Positions 1 through 5,336 of a stretch of DNA of 6,355 nucleotides are shown here, in pieces. Under the pieces are notes generated by a model that saw only the letters and a program-made list of their open reading frames with translations, was not told where the DNA came from and searched no databases. Location: assembly GCA_944372595.1 (NCBI GenBank), contig CALVZT010000044.1:1-6355 (forward strand), given 5' to 3'. Position numbers and translations under genes: made by a program. Each line of letters begins with the position of its first letter. Positions within the stretch are counted from its first letter, which is position 1. This stretch comes from an uncultured Clostridia bacterium (GTDB lineage Bacteria; Bacillota; Clostridia; Christensenellales; UBA1242).

Positions 1-1583
1 TTTGCACGCATACTATTACTTAACTTACCATTCTCATCATGCAAAAGTCCTGCATTTAATAATTCAAATACCATACTGCGTTTTTGGGCAAGAGTTTCTC
101 CAATTTCGCTCTCTGTTTCAAAAATAATATCATCTGAATTAATGTCGCTTCCTTCCCAATAAAAAGTTTCTACTTCTCCATTAGTTGCAGACATTCGGGA
201 AAGTCTTGGAGTTGTTGCAAATTGCTTATATAACCGCAAAATATGACTTGCCATTAATTTAATACAATTTTTGATGTTATCTACCGCTGACTGTATTCTT
301 GTATCGTCTTGTTCAATAATAAGTTGTAACGCAACACCACTTACATTTGTAATGTTGGCAGAACTACTACGCATTAGGTCACTGACCCCACTGACAAGTG
401 TAAACTCATTTATTAATCTATCTTCTTCATAGTTAAAATCAACTGGGACTCTCGTTACACTCATCATTGCAGGAGGATTTGAGCCTTGTCTGTAAATTAA
501 AACTTTACCAGGAGATAATCCTTCTTCTTCCAAATTATCAGTATCAACAGAACCATCTTCTACTGTTAATACTCCCATTGATAAACGATTCATAAATTCG
601 TGTTTTCTATTTTTAACTGCATTGAATGCTCTTTGAATAGGGATAACCCTCTCTATAACACTACAACCCCAGAAACTTCCATTATTCTCAATTGATACTT
701 GTCTAATAAATGGAAAACCTCTTTTGTTGTCGGCAAGATTAATATATGGTAACTCGCCAACATATAGTAATTTATCTTGGCATACTATCACCAATCTACC
801 ATTAGGATATTTTGTAGTAGGTGCTTCGTATCTTTCAATTACTATTGCTTGATTAGATTTTATACTATTGCTAACTTTTGCAACATTAGCATTATAGCCA
901 AGTCCGCCTAATACTTGCGTATTATCAAGAGTAAATACATTAACATCTTGCCCCTCGACATCTACTCCCCATATATTTTTAACATCTCCAACATTGTAAG
1001 CTTTGGCATGAATAAGACTATTACAACTATCAATATCTTCACAACAATTGCTTTCTGGATAAATTTCGAAGGGAGAAACTGCAATAACTTCAACATCACC
1101 TTCATATATATCTTTACCATCGTATTTTTTTGTTAGATTACGACCAGCTCGATTTGACCACATAATTTTATAAAAACTTGTGCCACAAACCTCACTCCAT
1201 TTTGTTGCTTGCAATATTACATCACTAACATTTAACTTATGATAAATGGAATTGATTATGTTTTTACTTAACTTTGCAAGTTTTATATCATTATCCTCAG
1301 CACTTGCAGGCACAACAGTCATGGTTGGTCTAACACGTGCAAGTTTTGAAAGTCTTGCTTCAACAATTGGTGCTATGTGATTATAAACTTCTCTTTCTTG
1401 CCAAAAATATTGCTTATCATAATCTTCTACTTCATCGTTTACGTTTATTGAGCAATATTGATTGCCCATAAGAAAATTTTGATTAAGTTGCCATTGTGCT
1501 TCGAATTGTTTTCGCTCTAATTGACGTCTTTTGAAATCCTCCGTAACAAACGCAACTAATTCTTCTAATTGACTTTTTTTCAT
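1..1583 (-). CDS. Phage portal protein (P22-like type), C-terminus beyond the window
   Basis: The portal forms the ring at the capsid vertex through which terminase pumps DNA and to which the tail attaches. I translated the minus strand from ATG at 1583-1581 and read 527 codons without a stop to the left edge, so the C-terminus is missing. Recognisable family features are an N-terminal region with RVRPTMTVVP (res. 84-92), a W-x-EVCGTSFYKIMW segment (res. 129-142), SPFEIYPE (170-177), a GFPFIRQ...FWGCSVIERVIPIQRAFNAVKNRK core (289-327), and a long helical stretch at about 389-455 that fits the portal stem. The N-terminal 35 residues are charged and helical. An AAAGGA ribosome site lies about 7 nt before the start, and the upstream gene's TAA ends one base before the ATG, indicating coupling. 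Position behind the large terminase gene is classical. The portal call is firm; the P22-like subfamily is from remembered motif style, not a search. Confidence 0.85.
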   Translation of the reverse strand, partial: MKKSQLEELVAFVTEDFKRRQLERKQFEAQWQLNQNFLMGNQYCSINVNDEVEDYDKQYFWQEREVYNHIAPIVEARLSKLARVRPTMTVVPASAEDNDIKLAKLSKNIINSIYHKLNVSDVILQATKWSEVCGTSFYKIMWSNRAGRNLTKKYDGKDIYEGDVEVIAVSPFEIYPESNCCEDIDSCNSLIHAKAYNVGDVKNIWGVDVEGQDVNVFTLDNTQVLGGLGYNANVAKVSNSIKSNQAIVIERYEAPTTKYPNGRLVIVCQDKLLYVGELPYINLADNKRGFPFIRQVSIENNGSFWGCSVIERVIPIQRAFNAVKNRKHEFMNRLSMGVLTVEDGSVDTDNLEEEGLSPGKVLIYRQGSNPPAMMSVTRVPVDFNYEEDRLINEFTLVSGVSDLMRSSSANITNVSGVALQLIIEQDDTRIQSAVDNIKNCIKLMASHILRLYKQFATTPRLSRMSATNGEVETFYWEGSDINSDDIIFETESEIGETLAQKRSMVFELLNAGLLHDENGKLSNSMRA

Positions 1584-1584
1584 A

Positions 1585-1800
1585 TTATTTTTCCTTTATT
1601 TTGATTTTTTTCATTATATTTTCTGGACTCTTGGGAGCACGTAATTTAGATATAGCACTATACATATTATCAAGACAATCTTTACAAAAATGCATATCTG
1701 GTATTTTATACGGTTTGCGATTGTATATAGCATAATCTGCTTTGTTTTTGCACCCCATCATATCACATTTGATATTAAGATTTGTTGGCTCAATTATCAT
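1585..1800 (-). CDS. Small putative zinc-binding (four-cysteine) phage protein
   Basis: This encodes a 71-residue protein of unknown function between a terminase-associated gene and the portal gene. Cysteines at 12, 17, 39 and 42 (C-x4-C ... H-F-C-x2-C, with His37 nearby) form a zinc-ribbon or treble-clef-like pattern; the C-terminus is lysine-rich (KSPENIMKKIKIKEK), compatible with nucleic acid or acidic partner binding. I chose the ATG at 1800-1798 because AGGAGG at 1812-1807 sits 6 nt before it. An in-frame ATG at 1803 would be only 3 nt from that site, and one at 1815 would put the Shine-Dalgarno inside the gene (76 residues). The chosen start overlaps the preceding gene by 11 nt, and its AGGAGG is read as Glu-Glu-Val codons of that gene. 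I infer a packaging or head-assembly accessory role from position only. The product name should stay hypothetical. Confidence 0.75.
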   Translation of the reverse strand: MIIEPTNLNIKCDMMGCKNKADYAIYNRKPYKIPDMHFCKDCLDNMYSAISKLRAPKSPENIMKKIKIKEK

Positions 1801-2101
1801 CATTAACCTCCTCATAATTATTTAATAATTCGAGCAATCTGTCTTTTTCTTGCATTAGTTCTTCGTCTGACATACTCGAAAAATCATCATCCTTAATTAA
1901 ATCTAAAACAACTTTCACAGCAGGAATATCAGCAGGCACAACTTTACTTGTAACCTTACGCTTGTTTAAAATTAAATTATCATCTTGGTCTTTTATGTAT
2001 TCTTCAACCACTTCTTCTGCTACATAGCCTAGTGCTTTTTTTAACAAAGCACTTTTGACATCTTCTTCTGTTGTTTTTTTTATCTCATATTTTTTCTTCA
2101 T
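1790..2101 (-). CDS. 103-residue terminase-associated protein, possible small-terminase-like
   Basis: This is a short acidic/basic protein whose ATG overlaps the terminase large subunit stop in an ATGA (2101-2098), a sign of translational coupling; only a weak GGA precedes it. Residues 20-68 (LKKALGY...EVVEEYI... LNKRKVTSKVVPADIPAVKVVL) follow a pattern I associate with phage small-terminase C-terminal regions and related clostridial phage hypotheticals: K-ALGY-x3-EV-x-E-E, a Lys-rich K-R-K-V-T strand, then V-P-x-D-x-x-A. Residues 77-99 (MSDEELMQEKDRLLELLNNYEEV) look like a short coiled coil. There is no visible N-terminal HTH, which a complete DNA-recognising small terminase would normally have. 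It may therefore be an accessory or reduced terminase subunit, or an unrelated head-operon protein. The gene is real by spacing and composition; the function is a tentative inference. Confidence 0.8.
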   Translation of the reverse strand: MKKKYEIKKTTEEDVKSALLKKALGYVAEEVVEEYIKDQDDNLILNKRKVTSKVVPADIPAVKVVLDLIKDDDFSSMSDEELMQEKDRLLELLNNYEEVNDDN

Positions 2102-3540
2102 AAATAGCGTCCATAATTTTTATTATTTTTTATTTTTCTAATCAATCTTTCTTTGTCTATTTCAATTCTCGACTTTGATTTCTTTGGTGCTATATTTTGG
2201 GGTTTAGTCATAATGTAATATCTGAGTTCATCAAGACAGTGATCATCTTTCTTAACAGGAACATCTTTGTCAGACCAACAATATGTTTTAAATTCTCTAA
2301 TAAGATTTGTACAACTAGAAAAAATAAAAAGTTTGGTATTATTAAGTCCGTCTTTTAAATAACTTTTTACTCTACTAATTCCAGAAAATAAATCCTTGTT
2401 AACTTTTGAGTTAACAAGGATACCATTGTCATAAAATAATTCAACTACACTTTTGACGCTTGATAACGTCCTTTGACTAGCAGCACTATCAATTAATGCC
2501 TCAATCATTCCATTACTATTATGATGCCAACCTAAACTATCTGATATCGCTTTAATACGATTAGCATGGTACTCTACCGTCTGTCCTGCTTCAAAATGTT
2601 CAGCAACAACATATATGTTACCATCATAATCACAGCAATACCAGTGTGCCGATAACGGATTATTAAGCCCTGGGTCAATAGATATAATATCATACCAATC
2701 TTTTGGCACATCAAACGGTTCGATTATATGAGTATTAACATCAAATTCGTTATATACAAGTCCTCCTCTACCAATAAATTTACCATATCGTCTTGACTCC
2801 AATTCATCTTTTGATAAAGTTGCACTCAAAGCTTTTATTTCTCTCTCATCAAGATAAGGATTGTCAGCCCACTCCATAAAAATAGACCAAACCTCATCAT
2901 CGTCATTGCAATTAAGATAAATCTCGTCATAAACCCAAGTAAGTCCTTTAAGCGGAGTCATTGTACCAAAAATATCTCCGCATTTATCTATTACACGCAT
3001 CTTACATTCAATATAAATATCTCTTGGTGGTTCTTCATCAAACCAAACATAATCAAGACTTGTCCCTTGAAATTTTTCTCTACCTTGGTCACAAGATTTA
3101 AATCCAATCTTACTTTTGCCACCAAATACGTTCTTAACTATTATATAGTCGATTACTCCATTTTCTATACTGTCTTTTCTTCCAGAAGACATTACCACAC
3201 TATCTATCCAATCAGGATTAAGGTAATGTAATATTTTACTTTGAGCAACGTCTCTTTGCACTTGTGTGGATAAAGATACTACCCAGCCAACAGTATCTTT
3301 TTTGTTCTGTCTATATGGATGTATTCCCCTTGCCATATACACACATTCTACTGCTCCACATTCCGTCTTACCACTTCTATTTCCACCGAACACCCAACGA
3401 TTACGTTTGGGACATTTGTGAAATTCGAGTTGTTTTTTGTGTATTTTTTTGCCAGTGTTATATCTTGATAATGTATTATTGACTTTTCGCCTATTTAATT
3501 CTTTTTCTATCTTTTTTAGTCTTAACAAAACAGTATTCAC
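2098..3540 (-). CDS. terL: Phage terminase large subunit (ATPase and nuclease)
   Basis: TerL is the packaging motor: it cuts concatemeric phage DNA and drives it by ATP hydrolysis into the prohead through the portal. The 480-residue protein is full family length. Walker A is GGNRSGKT (res. 52-59), Walker B with the catalytic Glu is YVWFDEE (164-170, D168/E169), and the coupling motif is GTMTP (192-196). The C-terminal RNase H-like nuclease shows SIDPG (D289), LIDSAA (D351) and DDHCLDELRYY (probable metal ligand D437). The tail is basic (res. 453-476). The start is GTG at 3540-3538 with AAGGAGG at 3555-3549, 8 nt away. An ATG two bases earlier runs straight into TGA, so it cannot be used. It is first in the leftward packaging operon. 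No small-terminase gene precedes it, which is atypical. Codons 374-383 form a perfect inverted repeat. Identity is secure. Confidence 0.97.
   Translation of the reverse strand: MNTVLLRLKKIEKELNRRKVNNTLSRYNTGKKIHKKQLEFHKCPKRNRWVFGGNRSGKTECGAVECVYMARGIHPYRQNKKDTVGWVVSLSTQVQRDVAQSKILHYLNPDWIDSVVMSSGRKDSIENGVIDYIIVKNVFGGKSKIGFKSCDQGREKFQGTSLDYVWFDEEPPRDIYIECKMRVIDKCGDIFGTMTPLKGLTWVYDEIYLNCNDDDEVWSIFMEWADNPYLDEREIKALSATLSKDELESRRYGKFIGRGGLVYNEFDVNTHIIEPFDVPKDWYDIISIDPGLNNPLSAHWYCCDYDGNIYVVAEHFEAGQTVEYHANRIKAISDSLGWHHNSNGMIEALIDSAASQRTLSSVKSVVELFYDNGILVNSKVNKDLFSGISRVKSYLKDGLNNTKLFIFSSCTNLIREFKTYCWSDKDVPVKKDDHCLDELRYYIMTKPQNIAPKKSKSRIEIDKERLIRKIKNNKNYGRYL
2392..2421. repeat. Perfect 13-bp inverted repeat with 4-nt loop inside terL
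   Basis: ATCCTTGTTAACT (2392-2404) and AGTTAACAAGGAT (2409-2421) are exact reverse complements around the loop TTTG. The 30 bases coincide exactly with codons 374-383 of terL (I-L-V-N-S-K-V-N-K-D). In the terL mRNA the stem is followed by TTATTTTC, a T-rich stretch that makes it faintly terminator-like, although only 4 of 13 pairs are G-C. Part of the symmetry comes from two copies of the self-palindromic Val-Asn codon pair GTTAAC. It may be an attenuator, a protein-binding site or coincidence. Confidence 0.6.
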
Positions 3541-3548
3541 ATAAAAAG

Positions 3549-3555
3549 CCTCCTT
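3549..3555 (-). promoter_or_regulatory. Ribosome binding site fixing the terL GTG start
   Basis: AAGGAGG on the minus strand lies 8 nt upstream of GTG 3540. It decides the start because the only nearby ATG (3542-3540) is followed immediately by an in-frame TGA. Confidence 0.8.
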
Positions 3556-3557
3556 AC

Positions 3558-3570
3558 GACAATGTATGTC
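3558..3570. repeat. Small palindrome GACA-N5-TGTC, copy 1 of a shared motif
   Basis: GACAATGTATGTC has inverted arms GACA/TGTC around ATGTA. Its first 11 bases (GACAATGTATG) recur exactly at 5179-5189 in the other intergenic region. It lies a few bases upstream of the terL ribosome site and just upstream of the -35 position expected for the rightward TATAAT, so a bound protein could affect either gene. This is a candidate operator only. Confidence 0.35.
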
Positions 3571-3660
3571 AAAATAAATTAATATATTTGAGTATAATCA
3601 ATATTAGGATTTAAAACTTTTTCGCTTGCCAATAATCATATAAGGAGATAAATAGCAAAA

Positions 3661-4425
3661 ATGAAAAAAATTATAATTTTGATTTTTGGAGTGACAATAT
3701 CAATAATTTTTTTTAATCAACAAAAAAGTAGTTATGCATACGCAGAACAAAATCACTTTGCTCAAATAATGCAAAGTGAAACATATATCTACAAAAACAC
3801 TAACAAAGAAAAACTATTTTTGTTACCAAGAACATATTTTGTTACATTACTTGATGAACACGAGGATATGTATAAAGTTGAATATAACGGTATCGTAGGC
3901 TATGTAGATAAAAACAATGTTAGTTGTGTATTAAATGCCCCAAAAACTCTATATCCTACTCGCACCCTTAGAATTTATTCGAACGAAGGTAGTGCAATAT
4001 ATGATTCTCCATACAAAAATGCAAAACAAATAGGTAATGCTCCAACTATGGTAAACATTAATTTTTTTGGCACATTGTATGGCGAAGAATCTATTGAAGG
4101 CAGAGGAAGTGATTGGTATTATATATCAACAACTATAAATGGCGAGAAAGTGTACGGATATGTATATGGTGGATTGTGTGATAAAATATCCAAATTAGAA
4201 ATTAATACAGAATCGGTAACATATATCGAAAATATCAATTTTACAAATAGCACATCAGTATCAACTGCTACCCCAACACAAATATCAATAACAACTGTTA
4301 TAGTTTCACTGAGTTGTCTAATGTTATTAATAATGTTATTTGTGCCAGCAATTATTAGAAAAAATACAGCACAACACAAAAGTAAACAAATAATTAGTTC
4401 TTATTATAATGATAATGAATTTTAA
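3661..4425 (+). CDS. Secreted, membrane-anchored protein with two SH3b-like modules
   Basis: This 254-residue protein is predicted to be exported and held in the membrane facing outward. An N-terminal signal peptide (res. 1-28, KK then a hydrophobic core, cleavage likely after AYA) is followed by an SH3b-like module at about 36-90 (TYIYKN ... VTLLDEHEDMYKVEYNGIVGYVDKNNV). A second, longer module spans about 100-172 (AIYDSP ... DWYYI ... YGYVYGGL). A Ser/Thr-rich linker (195-210), one transmembrane helix (about 208-232) and a short basic cytoplasmic tail (RKNTAQHKSK) complete it. Bacterial SH3 domains commonly bind peptidoglycan or other wall ligands; no enzymatic domain is present, so this is not a lysin. 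It is antisense to the surrounding phage genes and its TAA overlaps the stop of the convergent regulator gene. The nearest in-frame upstream stop (3649) leaves ATG 3661 as the only good start. The role is unknown; phage cargo or a host surface gene are both possible. Confidence 0.9.
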   Translation: MKKIIILIFGVTISIIFFNQQKSSYAYAEQNHFAQIMQSETYIYKNTNKEKLFLLPRTYFVTLLDEHEDMYKVEYNGIVGYVDKNNVSCVLNAPKTLYPTRTLRIYSNEGSAIYDSPYKNAKQIGNAPTMVNINFFGTLYGEESIEGRGSDWYYISTTINGEKVYGYVYGGLCDKISKLEINTESVTYIENINFTNSTSVSTATPTQISITTVIVSLSCLMLLIMLFVPAIIRKNTAQHKSKQIISSYYNDNEF

Positions 4426-4952
4426 TACAACGAATTAAGACATTCCATAAACAAACGTCCAACTGGAAGTGTTGAATTTTTAAGGTAGTAACTTTGTCTA
4501 ACATCCTTAGTTAAAAATTTGATGATAGCATTTAACCAAGAATCATTCAATATTTGGTTATAAAAGTTAGGTCGTTCTTTACTAACAACTTGTAATTTTT
4601 TACAAAAGCCATCATACGCTCTATTAAGTTGTCTAAAAAATGTCCTTTCGGTCAAATTACATTGAACAGATATTGCATCATTATCAAGTTCGTCCACATA
4701 CTTCAAAACCAATAATTTTCCAAGTTCCTTATCTAGCGATAATATAATCTCATCAATTAATACTTTGAGATTAATCAAAAAAATCTTTCTTTCCGTCAAG
4801 GTTAATATGTTATTAATCTCTTTTAACGTATCATCATAACTATAATAAGAACCAACTCCTTTATTTTTTGCCATCTTTTCCAAAGAAAGAGTCAATGCTT
4901 CAAGATGTTTATAAACATGCAACATTGACTTAACCAAAATTTTATCTTCCAT
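4422..4952 (-). CDS. Sigma-region-4/ArpU-like HTH transcription regulator
   Basis: This 176-residue, mostly helical protein has a sigma-70 region 4-like helix-turn-helix. Residues 74-120 (DKELGKLLVLKYVDELDNDAISVQCNLTERTFFRQLNRAYDGF...) show the usual pattern of a scaffold helix with L-x-L-K-Y, an 'x-D-x-A-I-S-x-x-x-x-L-T-E-R-T-F-F-R-x-L-x-R-A' HTH and a terminal helix. Proteins of this style (ArpU/phage late-gene activators) often lie just upstream of terminase genes, which matches its position and direction here except for the intervening antisense gene. Residues 125-176 extend beyond the HTH and I do not recognise them. ATG 4952 is preceded by AAGGGGG and by a consensus promoter at 5026-5054. 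The stop shares TTAA with the convergent gene, leaving no terminator space. Regulator is a reasonable call; the target promoters are inferred, and the family assignment comes from the HTH pattern alone. Confidence 0.75.
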   Translation of the reverse strand: MEDKILVKSMLHVYKHLEALTLSLEKMAKNKGVGSYYSYDDTLKEINNILTLTERKIFLINLKVLIDEIILSLDKELGKLLVLKYVDELDNDAISVQCNLTERTFFRQLNRAYDGFCKKLQVVSKERPNFYNQILNDSWLNAIIKFLTKDVRQSYYLKNSTLPVGRLFMECLNSLY

Positions 4953-5001
4953 ATTTCCCCCTTTTTCATGTGGAAGTCATTAATGCTTGACTATTAGGAG
5001 A

Positions 5002-5018
5002 TGCTATTTTTTTTAGCA
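5002..5018 (-). promoter_or_regulatory. Hairpin at the 5' end of the regulator transcript
   Basis: TGCTA (5002-5006) and TAGCA (5014-5018) pair around seven T residues on the plus strand (seven A in the RNA). From the -10 box at 5026-5031, transcription should start near 5019, so this stem-loop would be the very first bases of the mRNA. It may protect the 5' end or serve as an operator half-site pair; a 5-bp stem is weak evidence. Confidence 0.35.
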
Positions 5019-5025
5019 CATTCTA

Positions 5026-5054
5026 ATTATATTAGACAGTTTTTTGAGTGTCAA
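5026..5054 (-). promoter_or_regulatory. Consensus sigma-A promoter for the regulator gene
   Basis: On the minus strand TTGACA (5054-5049) and TATAAT (5031-5026) are both perfect, separated by exactly 17 nt. The leader to ATG 4952 would be about 66 nt. Readthrough would continue antisense across the SH3-domain gene towards terL, since there is no terminator-like structure at 4422-4425. Confidence 0.85.
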
Positions 5055-5067
5055 TGTTTGCTGACAC
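5048..5067. promoter_or_regulatory. Inverted repeat overlapping the -35 box, probable operator
   Basis: GTGTCA (5048-5053) and TGACAC (5062-5067) are perfect 6-bp inverted arms around eight bases. The left arm lies inside the TTGACA box, so a dimeric protein bound here should block RNA polymerase. Such a strong promoter usually needs repression; the binder is unknown, and autoregulation by the encoded HTH protein is one option. Confidence 0.5.
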
Positions 5068-5128
5068 AATTTTTTAATATTTTTGTACAATTTTATTTCA
5101 AAAATATTTGTTCCGTTCAAAATTGTGT
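5064..5128. repeat. 10-bp inverted repeat ACACAATTTT / AAAATTGTGT
   Basis: ACACAATTTT (5064-5073) is the exact reverse complement of AAAATTGTGT (5119-5128), 45 nt apart. A third copy of the core, ACAATTTT, lies between them at 5087-5094. The first copy overlaps the TGACAC arm of the probable operator. The wide spacing suits paired protein sites rather than an RNA hairpin, but such A/T-rich words also arise by chance. Confidence 0.35.
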
Positions 5129-5178
5129 TAGTTTTTCCTATTTGTCAAACACTTGTTCGATAATAACATATTAATTAT

Positions 5179-5191
5179 GACAATGTATGAC
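5179..5191. repeat. Copy 2 of the shared motif GACAATGTATG
   Basis: GACAATGTATGAC shares its first 11 bases with 3558-3568, and on the minus strand the match continues as CATACATTGTC-R-TAA in both. It sits within TGACA-N5-TGACA, a short direct repeat, and beside the palindrome TATGACATA. The segment 5050-5060 in the probable operator matches with two mismatches. It may be a common regulator site. Confidence 0.35.
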
Positions 5192-5278
5192 ATATTTTGT
5201 AGATTTTTGGAAATTTTTACCAATTATTATTATCAAAAATTAACAATTTACCAAAAGAACAAACTATGCTCAAAATCG

Positions 5279-5307
5279 TTGTTAAAAATGTCGAAAAAGT
5301 GTACAAT
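5279..5307 (+). promoter_or_regulatory. Sigma-A-type promoter for the propeller/SH3 gene
   Basis: TTGTTA (5279-5284) and TACAAT (5302-5307) are separated by 17 nt, with 4 of 6 and 5 of 6 consensus matches. Transcription should begin near 5314, giving a leader of about 23 nt that contains the ribosome site AAGGGG (5326-5331), 5 nt before ATG 5337. Confidence 0.6.
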
Positions 5308-5336
5308 ATATTTATAAAAGACTGCAAGGGGTTAAA

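Larger units (their letters stand above)
3541..3660. promoter_or_regulatory. Divergent control region between terL and the SH3-domain gene
   Basis: These 120 bases separate two divergent starts, so they should hold promoters for both. Rightward there is TATAAT at 3593-3598 with no good -35 box. The rightward ribosome site AAGGAG (3642-3647) lies 13 nt from ATG 3661, unusually far. Leftward, a weak pair is TTGGCA (3632-3627) with CCTAAT (3608-3603), spacer 18; TATACT (3596-3591) overlaps the rightward -10. The terL ribosome site AAGGAGG is at 3555-3549. Individual promoter calls here are weak. Confidence 0.4.
4953..5336. other. 384-nt divergent intergenic control region
   Basis: No credible gene is seen here. 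The left third carries the regulator's leader, a 5'-end hairpin and its consensus promoter with an overlapping palindrome. The middle carries ACAATTTT-type repeats and a copy of GACAATGTATG. The right end carries the promoter and ribosome site of the rightward secreted-protein gene. The sequence is very A/T-rich with runs of T on the plus strand, and could be bent DNA or a hub for regulator binding. Confidence 0.7.

Noticed and set aside
915..1136. Rightward open frame of 73 codons
   Set aside because: It lies wholly inside the portal gene on the opposite strand, has no ribosome site, and its composition is a low-complexity shadow of the real frame.
3264..3482. Rightward open frame of 72 codons
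   Set aside because: It is antisense to the N-terminal third of terL, including the Walker A region, and has no family features or ribosome site.
3567..3572. TTGACA on the minus strand just upstream of terL as a -35 box
   Set aside because: A -10 box 17 nt downstream would fall on the terL ribosome site and no TATAAT-like hexamer is present there.
4119..4379. Leftward open frame of 86 codons
   Set aside because: It is antisense to the C-terminal half of the SH3-domain gene; its hydrophobic stretch merely mirrors the coding of the linker and transmembrane helix.
3661..4425. Endolysin interpretation of the SH3b protein
   Set aside because: It has no amidase, muramidase or peptidase domain, and it carries a signal peptide and a C-terminal membrane anchor, unlike a lysin.
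5151..5264. GTTCG/GAAC words as a LexA-type operator
   Set aside because: No GAAC-N4-GTTC palindrome with correct spacing is present; the words are isolated.
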